Shown in pieces: positions 1 through 12,759 of a DNA stretch of 64,000 bases; position 1 is the first letter of the stretch; each line of letters opens with the position of its first letter. Both the position numbers and the translations under genes were made by a program. The stretch spans positions 5,332,001 through 5,396,000 of the forward strand of contig JASJZH010000004.1 of the NCBI GenBank assembly GCA_037178975.1, read 5' to 3'. The notes beneath the pieces are model-generated. The model searched no databases and was not told the DNA's origin. It saw nothing but the letters and a program-made list of their open reading frames with translations. This stretch comes from Oscheius tipulae (taxonomy: Eukaryota; Nematoda; Chromadorea; Rhabditida; Rhabditidae).

Positions 1-287
1 AACAAACCTAAACAGACACTCGGTTGATATATTTGGCAAACATAGTCATTCGTACAGCCAATGTTGAACCTGAATCCTCCATTTCGACATTGTGGATACA
101 TTTCACAAGCTGTAATGAACGGGTTTCAGATGAAGAGGGGGAAGGAATTACGAAGATCTGAGGTGAATATGTAGGGAGCCGTTCCGCAAGTGTACTGGAG
201 TTGTCTCTTATTCCGATTATTAGTGACCGTCGAATTAGTAATTGCAGTAACAGCAGAGAAAAGTGAAACGGTTATAATCAAAAGCAT
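1..287 (-). CDS. Secreted cysteine-rich small protein, 3' end cut by the window
   Basis: The protein starts with a clear signal peptide (MLLIITVSLFSAVTA) followed by an N-linked-glycosylation-rich stretch (two N-x-T/S sites) and a dibasic NKRQ site that could be a processing site. A 42-nt intron (110-151) joins CGTAPYIFTSDL to PCEMYPQC, after which Cys residues recur in the pattern C..C..GC..DYVC..C. The frame is still open at base 1, so the C-terminus is outside the window. An in-frame ATG 36 nt upstream (323) exists, but 287 gives the cleaner signal peptide. It looks like a small extracellular disulfide-rich protein; I do not recognise the family, and EB-like or other Cys-rich modules are possible. 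It is transcribed divergently from tfg-1. Confidence 0.6.
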
Positions 288-950
288 TGTTCCTTTATGA
301 CGGGAGATTGGAAAGGACTGCAATCGCGAGCTGCCGTTCTACCATCCCATGTCAAAAATTTGTTCAGCTGGACAATGATTCACTGCTCTTTGCTTTCTAA
401 ATCGTGAAAGCAGTCTATGACGAGAATGGCTATGGTCAATAGCAGAATGATGTCGAACGTTGACCATTCAGTGAACTTATAGACAACCAGGGGTATTTGA
501 AGAAATTCTTTATTTTATTTTATGTAACCTTAATTTTTCTTTAGAATCGAGTTTATACACCAAGTTCAGAGCAACAGGTAATATTTGTGCTCATGTTTTC
601 ACTACTATATATCGACTCTTCAAACTGGTTTCGCAGAATAAGATAAAAAGATTTGAACTAAGCGCCGTTCTCGCGGGTCCCGTCACGATTTTGTGCGAAA
701 CATTGCGCTTGTCTTTTTTTTCGGATAGCAGCTCAACTTCTTTCTTTGACATCCCGGGCTCTATATTTTGCCATTTTCCTAGTGAAATTAAGTGCTTTTT
801 TTATAGAAAGAGCAAAATAAACATTATAGTACAATTAAAGTTCCCCCGTCACTCACAAATATTCCGTTAAGTAAAACTCATATTTGCGTCGTTTTACAGT
901 TTCAAAGTCAACATTTGTTCTATTCGATGGTTCCAGGTTTCCAGGATAAC
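288..950. other. Intergenic, divergent promoter region
   Basis: This stretch lies between the divergent secreted-protein gene and tfg-1. I see AT-rich sequence with no supportable reading frame or RNA gene. The acceptor-like TTTTACAG at about 893-900 and GTTTCCAG just before 945 could be trans-splice acceptors for tfg-1. Confidence 0.5.
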
Positions 951-2241
951 ATGGTGTCTGCAAACGGCGGCGCAACGACAATTCTGAAGGCCCGCTTCGG
1001 GAACGATGTCCGTCGCAAGTCTATCCATCATGGCAACGATCTTACGCTAAATGACCTGGCACTCATGCTGCAGCGTGTCTTCTCCATCAGCAGCACAGAC
1101 GTTGAGCTCAAATATCGCGATTCCGGTCAGTTCATAAATTTTAACATTACCAACGCTGTTCCTTCAGAAGGCGACTTCATCACGATCGCCGATGATACGG
1201 ATCTGCTTCTTGCTCTTCATGAGCCTTCTCTTTTCATCGAAGTGATTGTCGGAGCCGAATCCAACACCTCTGATCTCTTCCAGCAAATCCAGAAAATCCA
1301 AGAGGACGTTGGAAAGCTTTCCATGCTGGCCAATTCTCTGCTGGGAGCTCAGGCAGGGGGAGAGAAGATTCACAAGCAGACTGTGTATTCGCCGCCGTCT
1401 TCCCCTCTCGAGAGGAGCGAGGTCCCAACCTCTATTCAGGCTTCCCATCATGAAGAAGTTTGTCTCTTTTCAAGCTGGCAACTTTATTTTCTTTGGGTGA
1501 ACTCGCACGACGACCAGGTCACCTCGACGAGCGATGTCTCATCCCCTCCGGATCAGGAAATTTCCCTCGAGACTGACAAACACAACAGTTCCATGCGTGT
1601 GCCGGAACCGCACGTTCATTTCGCTGCGCCTCCCACGGCCTCGATCCCACAGTTCCCGACATCGAATGCCTTAGCTCCTAACCAGCCTGAAGCTCAGTAC
1701 AACTTCCCTCCTCCTGGAAACTTTGCTCCGCCGCCTCTGTTCCAACAGCCTTCGCAGCAGCAATTCAACGTAGGTTTTGTTTCTATTTGTCTGCTGAAGT
1801 ATAGTGAGCTGAACAGTTTTTTTTTACCTTACAGAGAACCAAAAGTATTTAGGCTCCACGCCAGTTCGCTCCTCCGACATCGAATGCTCCAACTCCGATT
1901 CAGCCGGAGCCTCAGTACGGTTTTCCTGGAGGCGTGCCTGGTGCTCCCGGACATTTCGCTCCTCCGCCTTCTCCGTACCAGCATCAACCCGGAGCTCCTC
2001 AGTTTGCTCCTTTTCAGCAACAGTACAACGCACGTTTTCTCATTTGAGCTCTTTGCCTTTTTTATATTTTTTTGCACTAGCAATTATTCACGAATTTCAG
2101 TCTTCTGGCCAATTCGCTGCTCCTCCGCAAATGGGTGGACCGCCAATGGGAGCTCCTCCGATGGGAACTGACATGCCCGGACCAAATCCTTTCGCTAGAG
2201 GACAGACTGGTTCGTACCGTCAGTCTCCCTATCATCAGTAG
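951..2241 (+). CDS. tfg-1: TFG homolog (PB1 domain, ER exit-site protein)
   Basis: The N-terminal ~100 residues form a PB1 domain: a basic KARFGNDVRRK strand, the LMLQRVF helix and an acidic segment ending in ITIADDTDLLLAL. A short coiled coil (QIQKIQEDVGKLSMLANSLL) and a long Pro/Gln/Ala/Gly-rich tail ending in repeated MGGPP/MGAPP units follow. That order is diagnostic of TFG, which oligomerises at ER exit sites with SEC-16 in COPII export. Likely exons are 951-1769, 1853-2029 and 2101-2241, all phase 0 (about 378 codons). The ATG at 951 follows an acceptor-like TTTCCAG; 927 is an in-frame alternative. Two oddities: 1458-1517 is a 60-nt GT..AG segment that can be read through or spliced, and the last intron would need a GC donor at 2030. 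Confidence 0.85.
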
Positions 2242-2640
2242 TTACCACCAATACTCCTTTCATCGGATGCTTTCCTAGTCTCTCCCTTTTTCCAATTTAC
2301 TAGGTCTAATTGTGTAATATATTTTGCCTCACTCCCATCTTTCTGCTTTGCCCATACTTATTTTACTTTAGCGGAATCTTTTCACCCAGTAAAACGATTT
2401 GTCGAGAGATTGAGGGATACTTTAGACCTTTGTGTTTAGAGAATGTAAATGAAAGTTTTATGGTCAAATATCAGCTGTTTTGTTGACGGAAAGTCTCAAA
2501 AAGATGGAAATAATACCGTATTTGAATCTGTTACGGACGTAAGAAGTAAGAGGGCGTATAGCATACATGTCGGTTCAGAGCCTTTTGGGAGCGGCCTAAA
2601 AAACTTTTCTTGATTTTTTTCTTTCTGAACATAGGGATGT
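2242..2640. other. 3' flank of tfg-1, no gene seen
   Basis: This is AT-rich sequence downstream of tfg-1. I see no supported coding or RNA feature. Confidence 0.5.
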
Positions 2641-2644
2641 GTCA

Positions 2645-2671
2645 TACAGTGCGGGACAAAATTATAGGACC
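2645..2671 (+). mobile_element. Tc3/mariner-type terminal inverted repeat (relic)
   Basis: The 27 bases begin TACAGTGCGGGACAAAAT and continue to ATAGGACC. Nematode Tc3-family elements start TACAGTG.GGGA.A and run into ATAGGACC, and they insert at TA, which is present here. The following ~450 bp (to about 3120) may be a decayed transposon interior, but I found no intact transposase frame and no matching opposite end, so only this terminus is claimed. Confidence 0.55.
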
Positions 2672-3619
2672 AGCCAGTTTTTGTGCATTCCGATGCGGAA
2701 GTTAGGTTTCAGGAGTAGCACTAGCAGATTCGGCGGCTCTCAAAACTTGGGTAAGTATGCTTGAGCAATTCAGACTTTGTTTAAGATAAAGCGGGCTATT
2801 AGGCTGTGGGAGACGGCTGGATTCATTTCACAGCAGGAGAATAGGACTTTTCTTCCCATATAGTCCGGACAGGGACTATATGGGAGGAGAGTGCAACCAG
2901 AGCTCAACAAAACTAGCATGGGCTAGAACTATCAAACAGGGGACATACAGGCCTGCGGCCATGAAAAATAGCAGCAAAGAAGCGGCAGTATTCAAACAGC
3001 TTTAGCCTTCTAGAATCTGACAGCCTCCACAAAGATTCTCTATCCAGTCGGAAACTTTTCCTGAAAACTTCGAACATCAACAAATCGAAAAAGTGTTTAC
3101 TTCTGTCCATCTGTCAATCTGGCCAGTGGCCCGAGGGGTATTATGAGCTATACCAAACACCGCTATTGTTCGCGATGTCTACTGTCTTTGTCTGTGTCTA
3201 CTGTGCGCGTCTCGCTATCAGGCTATCCTCTTTTTTATCGTAGCGAGCCTATTGACCGCTGTTTATTTGGGTCTCCATACCCTGACTAACGTTTAGTATC
3301 GCTATTACAGTACATCTTAGCCCCATGAGACCACATAGTCATAATCTCTTCTTGTATTTCTTTCTTTAGTCTCGTTCGTTTGCCGGTCCCAGCATGTGAA
3401 CAGCTACAATGAAAGTTCGAATAAGTTTTGACACCTACTACACCAGCTGGCTAAGGGATAGAAGTAAAGGAAACAAAGCAACAACAGTTGTATAGGCTGA
3501 TCACTATCTCTTCCTCGCATAATTAATTGATCCATACTTAAACTATTAGTCAATTTTGGCCTAAGTGACATCTTTCTTTTTGTGCCTTTCTATTTTATTT
3601 GGATAAGAAAGCCGTACTA
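2672..3619. other. Gene-free stretch, possible decayed transposon interior
   Basis: No open frame longer than about 65 codons with sensible composition is seen on either strand. The part next to the Tc3-like terminus may derive from that element. Nothing else is supportable. Confidence 0.4.
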
Positions 3620-3924
3620 ATGACTTCACAGGAAGTAATTGCTGCTGTGGAACGCGAAGTTTCCAAAATGCTCTATCATCTCAGAAGGATGCCTGAAAAT
3701 CAGGAACCTCTTCTGCATTGCCCTGTTCCTAATTGTGACCACGAAAAGTGAAGATGATAGCTAAAGTCCTCGGTCTGCATTATGCATCTAAGCATTTGAG
3801 TAAGAGAGATTAATACAAGAATCAGAAACTATTCAGTGAGTGCTGCCTTCCGATGTGCGAACTGCAAACGGTTATTGCAACCTTTCCGGTAGCAATGGAT
3901 CACATTCTGGAGCATCACAAGTAG
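3620..3924 (+). CDS. Small two-exon protein with Cys/His zinc-finger-like spacing
   Basis: Exons 3620-3747 and 3837-3924 join across an 89-nt GTGAAG..ATTCAG intron in frame, giving about 71 residues. The first exon ends HCPVPNCDHE, the second begins with a CC-x2-MC cluster and ends MDHILEHHK before TAG. The C-x4-C and C-x3-C..H-x3-H arrangement suggests a zinc-binding module, but it does not match a family I can name. Upstream, TTCACAG at 3625-3631 could instead be an acceptor, in which case the gene has an earlier exon. Support is splice-site plus frame logic only, so this may be a chance assembly. Confidence 0.4.
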
Positions 3925-4492
3925 ATTAGCCTTTCAACCATTGATAGGGGAACAACTATTAAACAAAAGTTTCACTTGACTACTATAAGTTCAACCCAAG
4001 AAAAAATGCTGCCCCCGTGGGGCTTTCAAAAATTGCGTATACCACCCATGTTTCAGGGGGTACCGCGGGCAATTGGGAAAAGTTTTCAACCAGCAATAAA
4101 CGCACCTCAGCAAAGCTTCACGGGTCACGTTATCGCCTCTGCGCAAAGCTGACCACCACTCTCGCTCCGGCTAGACCATTTGTCGCGAGTGTCGAGAGAG
4201 AGGGGCAGTGAGACAGCTGTCTCTGGCGGCAGAGACGCAGACACAACTGGCGGGTAGGCGATTCTCGAATAATTGGTAGTAAAGTTTTCCAATAGGGATG
4301 TATTTTCTATTTCTCACGTATTATGCAAGATTCCTCTTATTTGTCCCACAGTCACACCCCCGAGAAATGACATAAATGAAGTTTTATTTCTAACAAAGCG
4401 TCTGCTATTTTTAAAATAACAACGTGACCGGTTCAAGTACTTGGAAACCAGGTAAGGGGCAGAGTGAATGGTAATATGGCGTACTCGACGAA
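3925..4492. other. Intergenic, 3' flank of map-2
   Basis: No supported gene is seen. The region includes the likely 3' UTR and polyadenylation area of map-2, with a minus-strand AATAAA-like signal near 4384-4389. Confidence 0.4.
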
Positions 4493-6079
<1,587 letters not shown>

Positions 6080-6265
6080 TTCTGAAATCAAATTCACGTT
6101 TTAAAAGTGTGACCAATAGAGAACAGGGGTAAACATTGGCAAAAATGACCAAAGTTAACAACAAAACGAAATGAATTGGAATTTTAATTGTGTCTGTATA
6201 CACGCAACTCGTAACGTATAAAACCCGTAAAAATCACACAAAATTACAAGATAAATGTTTGTAAA

Positions 6266-9200
6266 TCAATGGGATTGACAATAGGCACTGAGGAGGCTGA
6301 AATATCGGTTATATACAGCCGTAAAGGGGGGAAGGCTTCGAGAAGCTTCCACAGATGGTTGTTGAAAAGATGGCTGGTCCGACTCATCAGTGCTGACTAC
6401 TTTTTCATCAAATGCAGATTCCTTTTTCTGAAACAACATATAAGTGAAGTTTCAATAAGAAAACTTACAATCTCGTTTATATCAGGGCAAGTTTCAGACG
6501 TTTTCTGCACTTCTTCTTCAGAATGATTTGCGTTTTCGGCGACCGTGTCTTTGCTATCGCTTTCTTCTGGAGCAGTCTCGTAGTTGGAGGCTTCCTCATC
6601 AGGATCCACACTGATTTTCAACGCGTTCAGCATATCATCCAAGAAGGTGTCGCTGAAACATAGATTGTGAGACTTGAGTAAAAACAACATACTCGGTGCC
6701 GACTTCCTCATCTCTGATCAAATCCATCGAAATCTTGATATCTTTTGCAAAACTGGCCTCGAGATTGCTGCACCAGTCTGCGTAGAAGCTAACGCGTTCC
6801 TTCCAAATGGCCGGCGAGTCCCGAACCGGCACGACTGATCCCAGATTGTTCGACGGAGACAGCTTGAACGCCTCGAAATCTTTCTGAATCTGTTGGCAGA
6901 AATCCTCCCAGGATGTAGCCTCGATTGTGGGAATTGTGATTGTGCGAGAAGAGGATACCACTTCATCTTTTTTGGCGGCTTCTTCACGCTGCCTCATTAC
7001 CTAGAAGTGTCAGTGAACTCAATAAGAAAGGGTCAAGTACCTTGATTCTTGCCTGTTTCTCCGCATCCCGTTGTTTTCGAATTTGTTCGGTCATCGAACA
7101 TCTCATGGCGGGGTCCATGACCCAGGGGTCCTCTTTAGTATTCCATTTGTTAGTCGTATACTCCAGCCACTTCTGATGGAAATCTACTCAACAGAATTAG
7201 AATCAAACAAACCTCTCGTGGCCAATCCTGCTGTATCTGGATCAAGTCCTCGCGCGAATAGGCGTGTTCAGGTATCTGAATGAGAGAATCCAAATACTGG
7301 CTCTCTTTCTTGTCCAGATTGTTTCCGATCAGAAGCTCGTCACTCTCGCTCGGAATTTCATTTTCCTTGTTCTGAAGATCATTGTTCGGAGAAGAGGGGA
7401 GAAGTTCATTGAGCAGGGCATCAAAGCTGAACCCCAGAATTTATGGATTCAAGGATAACCGTGCTCACTTGTCCTGGATTCGTTGTTCCGGCTGCACAAA
7501 GGGATCCTCATTCATGTTAAATTTGGATTTTGCCAGATCCAGCCAGTGCTCGTCTGCCAGTCCATCTCGAACAGCAAGCAGCTCTCCACGCAGGTAGAAC
7601 TTTTTCTTGGCTTTCTCGCGGGAGGGAACAAATCTGGAGGACATAAATTACTACTGAAGCCATTGAACCTACTTGAAAACCTTTTTCTCAGGTTTCTTCT
7701 CCTCCTTTTGCAGAGATGGATCATTCTTCGCCGCTTTCATTTGAGTAGCCAAAGTGTCAATTTCATCGCAATAAGTAACTTTTGTGATCTAAAGTCAATG
7801 TTTTAAAGACAAGTACAAAACGACATTATACCTGCAAATCGCGTAGTCTCTGCAGAAATTGTTCGGACAACTGTGGCAGATTTTCATTCAGGCTGCACAT
7901 TTCGTTTCGATTGTAGCAACAGCTTCCACCCTTCACAATATCAAAATCCCTAAAAACTTGGACATCTGTGGATGTCGGCATCACAGAAACCGGCCGAACT
8001 TTGGCCACTGGCTTGACTAGTCTTTTGCTGCTCTAAAGTACAAAGAATGCAGAGGAATTTGAGCAACGAAACCAGGAAATCGACGCAGGAATTGAAGTGG
8101 TCGGTGTTGGACGCCAGGTCCATTGGGATTCTCTTCCGGTCCAGCACTTTCACCTTAATTCCACCGTTTGAGACGATGGCATTGAACGCAGCGACAGAGC
8201 GCCCGTCTTCCAGCAGCGAGATCGCGGCTCCTTGTCCACCAAAGCGAGCGGCTCTTCCGATTCTGTGAAAATACGTCTCAACATCAATAGCTGCTCCAAT
8301 ATTGATGACCATATTCACGTTGGTGGCATCCACTCCTCGAGCAGTCTGAAGATTTGAATAAATACGTGAGATGATGCCAACTAACCAGATCTGTAGAGAC
8401 CAGAATCTGGATGTTGTTGGTTTTTAAGCGTTCAATAACCTTCTCCCGTTCCGGCTGGGACATTTTCGATGAAATGAATCCGGCATCAAAGCCGGCTTCT
8501 ACCAATCGTGAGCAAATTGGCTCGCATATGAAGTTCTTTGATACGAGAGACACGAAGGAGAACCTACTCGAGATACGTATTGCAGAAGACCAATGCTTGG
8601 GTGAAGGTGACGCTCTCGAAGATTTTCACGGCTGCTTCCAATGCCGTCGTATCGAATACTATGCTCATGTATTGTTTGATGCCAATCAGTTGAACATCGT
8701 CTGAAATCGCACTTTTTGCTATGATGTGAGCATTAGGATGCTTGTCTGGTAAGGAGTAGTACCAACCTGAATTGAGCCTGATCAACGTGGCATTCTTCAT
8801 GTATTTGCCGAGAGTATCGTCCAGATTACGCGGATAGGTGGCAGAAAAAACGGCGACTTGACGCGACGGTGGGAGATGCGAGAAGATGAAACTTAATAGC
8901 ACTTGATACTCAAACTAGGAGTACCTTACTTAATGTCTTTTTGAAAGTCTTCGTCCATGAGCTTGTCAGCTTCATCCAGCACGAATAGCTCTACAGTGTC
9001 CAACTTGAGGTCGCCTTCTTGCAACAGCTGACAAATTCTGCCTGTTGTTCCAATTACAATATGTTGTCCTTTTTTCAAGGCTTGTCGATCAGCAAACAAT
9101 GGATTTCCGCCAACAAGAACACTGAAAGTAGTCAATAACAAAACGCTACCAGAAGATACTCACTGTGTACGACAGCCTTGTGGCTGCAGTTTCTTGACAG

Positions 9201-9563
9201 TGTCTCTGATTTGGATGGCAATTTCTCGAGTTGGTGCAATGAGCAAGCGTTGAGGGGTGTTTAGACGGGTATTTAAATTTTCAACTGCCATAACAGAAAA
9301 GACCAGAGTTTTCCCGGTGCCGGATTTGGCCTGAACGAGGAGATCTGAACAAAAATGTCCAAGAACAAACTAAATTTCCTACCGAATCCACTGAGTGCTG
9401 TAGGAATAGCCTTCTCCTGTACAGGCGATGGATATTTGAAGCCGTGACTGGCCATCTTGGTCACTATTGCTGGAGAAATCATTAGGGACTGGAACAGGGC
9501 TGCTGACCGCACATCTTCGGTACGCGAGCTATTGCCAAGCTCTATCACATCGCTGAACTGCAT
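6266..9563 (-). CDS. mel-46: DEAD-box helicase Gemin3/DDX20 homolog
   Basis: Helicase motifs occur in order: Q motif region [13 protein letters not shown], motif I AKSGTGKT (completed across an intron near 9350), [19 protein letters not shown] (motif II), FSATYP (motif III), VSTDLTARGVD (motif V) and [10 protein letters not shown] (motif VI, with Ala for the usual Gly). SATYP and the RTEDV leader are hallmarks of Gemin3, a subunit of the SMN complex that assembles Sm cores on snRNAs; the worm member is MEL-46. A long C-terminal part (residues roughly 420 on) continues through several exons down to the stop at 6266 and includes [20 protein letters not shown] and a final YFSLLSAY segment. The ATG at 9563 follows CGAATTTCAG, fitting trans-splicing. 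A further ATG at 9889 opens a plausible peptide but does not join in frame. Confidence 0.88.
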
Positions 9564-9981
9564 TGTGCCCTGAAATTCGAGTGAATTCACGTAAAAGATG
9601 CTTGAACGACTTGTTACCAACAACGGCAGGGATTACTAACCAGTTCAGATAGGCGTAAAGTGATCCAACTGCTGTAGCTTGGTTCTGGTTAGTTTCACCT
9701 GAACTTTTCCGTTGTTTCTGAATAAAAAGAGCCGAGGTTGATAAAAAGAGGAGCTCCGTAAACAAGCAAAAAACGAAAATCTTTGAAACTTTTGAATTTA
9801 AAGGACTGCGTGTAATTACGGTAATCAACCTTTGGCGGGTCGATTCCGCGCCATTTGAAATGATTTTTCTCGCTTAAAAATAGTTTCATGACCGAAAGTT
9901 ATCCTTTCCAGAGTTTCTGCTTTTTCATTGAGAAAATTGCTGTCTGAATATCTTATTTCAGGAGAATAGTCGTCGTATTAT

Positions 9982-10786
9982 ATGGAGAAGCCGAAAAAGA
10001 ATCCCTTTGAAAATCGAATACTGGAAAGCATCCAGTCGACCATACTAAGCCCCAATTTAATGAAAATCCTCCCGAGTCCAAAAGAAAAAGGCTGGGCAAT
10101 TGAGCACACGTCCATATTGTGCCCTGCCAATATTACCGACGAGGAGATTCGACTCAGTCGATCTGTTTCGTATGTATTTCCTTTTTACCGCAACGATCTT
10201 ACTTTTAGAGATCCAGAATTCGAGGAAGAGATTAATCAGCGACTAGAAATCTACTGGAAAAGCGGAGTAGGATACGTACCCTCCCCAGACGGCCCTCGTC
10301 CAATTGTACTCGAAAGTCCGGTCATCAGCTGTCGAAGCGGCAGCAATACGACTCCAATGCTATCGGCTGTTCGGAAACGGTATGAATCACCTGCAGCTCG
10401 TCCAGCTTTTGACAGAAAGCGATTTGTGACTATGCGTAATGCTAGAACGCAAACAGATGTTTCTATTCCGACGAATCTCAGTTTCGACTTTGCAAAAATA
10501 CTCGGTATGATATTCTTTCATACATTTCACATTGGATTTTACAGGTGAACACTTCTCTTACAAAGAAACTGAAAAGGTGAATGAGGAGGAGGAAGAGGAA
10601 GAAGAGTTCAACGTAAGCCTCAACACTTCAATGCCTCGCCGCCTTATTTTCCAAGACGAATCATTCGCCGAAAGCTTCTTCAGCAAGGAAGAGGTACATT
10701 TCTTGACAGCCAAACACGCATTGTTTGCAGGATACAAGCAGCGAGAAGATGCACGATTTAGACGGTTCAGCCAGTTGTTGTCCTGA
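9982..10786 (+). CDS. spat-1: Bora / SPAT-1, Aurora-A cofactor for Polo kinase activation
   Basis: The N-terminus carries the Bora signature: KKNPFENRILESIQSTILSP, then PSPKEKGWAIEHTSILCPANI and DPEFEEEINQRLEIYW, ending VPSPDGPRP. In Bora this region binds Aurora-A and Polo-like kinase and drives mitotic entry. The remainder is low-complexity, with a run of Glu (about residues 180-190) and a terminal YKQREDARFRRFSQLLS. One intron (10505-10545) joins KIL to GEHFSYKE. The segment beginning at 10610 (GTAAGC) can be read through in frame. The gene is divergent from mel-46, with about 420 bp between starts. Confidence 0.8.
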
Positions 10787-11024
10787 ACTCTGCCTCGATC
10801 TCTCCCCTATCCGAGCCGATTGATCCCCTGTAGACTTTCCCTTATTCATCATATTTTCGAGCCTCGGGTTTCTTGTAGATTTCCCAGCCATACGTGTCCT
10901 TGTTATATTCCCCAAGTCATTCAATAAAATAATCACCCAGTTTGTTTGCCCATCTTCAAAATTGCGTTGATAGCGCTGGTTATTTTTTCTGTTTTGAAAG
11001 TTCGTGATAACATGCTTGCCTAGG

Positions 11025-11597
11025 ATGAAGCTTCTCACCCACAACTTCTTGTCTTCCAAGTTTTTGAAGGTTAGTTGCCTCGGTATCGGTACGGCAGTGG
11101 CTTACCTTTCTTATTCTGTTTCTAATTAACATTGTTCAGGGAGCCACAGCCGGATATCCGTTGAAAATACACTGCACGAAGAAGGAAGCTTCCAGCTCGG
11201 ATTACGACGATGATATTCTGGTCAATGCTGTCAAAAAGGTATGTTTCCTTCTATTTGAACTTGACTGCACTGAAATATCAATATTTTCATTAAAAAAAAC
11301 TGCCCTTTCCCTTTTCAGATTGAGTATTCTGCTCTTCGCGAAGCTGCCATTGCTATTGGCGAGGGAAACAATCTGCCTGAGCAGCTGCCGGAGACTGACA
11401 TTAAGAAATGGTCTCAGGATTTGAAGAATGAGGTAATTTGTTACTCTAACTCACCCTTTCACTCTTATGTTCAGCTCCATCGGATTCTTTTCTGTATTGA
11501 AGTTATCGAGGGCGAGCTAGAATGTCCGGATACTGGCAGGCGCTTCCCTGTGAAGGAAGGAATTCCCAACATGCTCTGTTCGGAACAAGAACTTTAA
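11025..11597 (+). CDS. TRMT112 methyltransferase activator
   Basis: The start MKLLTHNFLSSKF is the universal TRMT112 N-terminus, and the C-terminus VIEGELECPDTGRRFPVKEG-IPNML matches the family zinc-binding/Trm112 domain end. TRMT112 is the obligate partner of the tRNA, rRNA and eRF1 methyltransferases ALKBH8, TRMT11, METTL5, BUD23 and HemK2. Exons 11025-11069, 11140-11238, 11319-11432 and 11475-11597 sum to 381 nt (126 residues), the normal family size. The ATG follows CTTGCCTAG and lies 238 bp after the spat-1 stop on the same strand, with an AATAAA near 10922 between them, so a two-gene operon is plausible. Confidence 0.93.
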
Positions 11598-11757
11598 CTG
11601 GCAATCTAGCGCCTCCTCTCATCATTTATACCTTTTACTTTGTTGAATGTTGTGTTGTTCGTCCATCCACCCGGTAAACATTTGTTCGTGACCTCGTTTC
11701 AGTTGGAATCCCTTGAGTCTCGGTAAGGTGGAAAGCAAGAAGACAGTGAGATGCACT

Positions 11758-12618
11758 TTATTTTTCGAAAACACCGTTCTTGCTGGTTTCTTCGAGATCC
11801 ATGGAGATCTTCTTGGTGATGAGCATAGCAGGTTTCTCGTCCTTCGGAAGCCACGGTTTCCCCTCGAAGTCCTTGTAGATCTCAGCAGGAATTCTCTCTA
11901 AAAACTTGTAGTTCAGCTTGGCCATGTTTTCCAGATTGGCCTCTCCGGTCACGATGCCGACACTATACTGGAGTCCCTCGCGAGCCGCAACTTCAGCAGT
12001 CAGCTTCATCACCACGGGATAGACCGTACTGCTGATCCTTTGTCTCCGCAGAATACTGGGAGTGTATGCGCACCTAAAGTTAGGTAGCTCTTATCTAAAA
12101 TTAGGAAAACCTTACTCGTTGTGAAGGTAGCGATCGACGCCGAGAATCTCGAAATGACGATGCTCGCCGAATCCGAGCACAGCTCCCACGAGGTTTAACG
12201 GATCGTTCGGATTGCTCAGCTCGATCGGGATACGAGGACGCGGGTCCTTAGTGGGGTCCTTGTAGACGACGTCCTGTAGAGCCACACTGATGATCTCGTC
12301 GTTCGAGTTCAGGGCGAAATAGCTATACGGATAGCGAGTGACGTTGAAAAGGAACGGCCAAGTGAATTCGAGTAGAGCCTTCTTCCCTTCAGCTCCCTGT
12401 GCAGTAGGTTCACTCTTGAGGAAGTCCTCGAGAGTCGGAATGAGCAGCGGCACATGCTCTAGACGGGCACGAACCAGTTTGAAGCTGCCGAAGTCGTGAA
12501 CGATGTCATCCTTTGTGATGTAGTTGCGAAGATGCTCGATCGGACGGGGATACGTCTCCAGTTTGCTTGAAGTAGACGAGAAGAGACGAGTGGAGAAGGA
12601 CTTCGGGCAGAGCCGCAT
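11758..12618 (-). CDS. GNAT-like acetyltransferase candidate, probably mitochondrial
   Basis: Two exons are separated by a 42-nt intron (12074-12115), giving about 272 residues. The N-terminus MRLCPKSFSTRLFSSTSSK is Arg/Ser-rich without acids, like a mitochondrial presequence. The body has a GNAT-like order: LVRARLEHVPLLIPTLEDF (beta1-alpha1), YSYFALNSNDEIISVALQDV (beta3-4), the VDRYLHNECAYTPSILRRQR region, then MKLTAEVAAREGLQYSVGIV and EANLENMAKLNYKFLERIP, resembling the late helix of GNAT folds. The canonical acetyl-CoA pyrophosphate loop (R/Q-x2-G-x-G/A) is not evident, so activity is uncertain. This is probably a nematode-type GNAT-fold family member; I cannot name it. Confidence 0.7.
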
Positions 12619-12759
12619 GCTGTGCTGTCTTCGGTTAGAATGGGCTCTGCTACTGGGACAATAATTAAGAGTTTGACTTGTCGAGTCTAATACTCATCAT
12701 AATTGGGAACTTGGAAAAATAGTTTGCTGTACATTGTAGTAGCTAGACAGAAAGTGTTT

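Noticed and set aside
4017-4211. 64-codon plus-strand frame near the map-2 3' end
   Set aside because: Low-information composition, no splice partner and no recognisable motif.
9563-9889. Upstream N-terminal exon for mel-46 starting MKLFLSEKNHF
   Set aside because: The possible splices lead into the wrong frame of the helicase exon, and the ATG at 9563 sits right behind a good acceptor.
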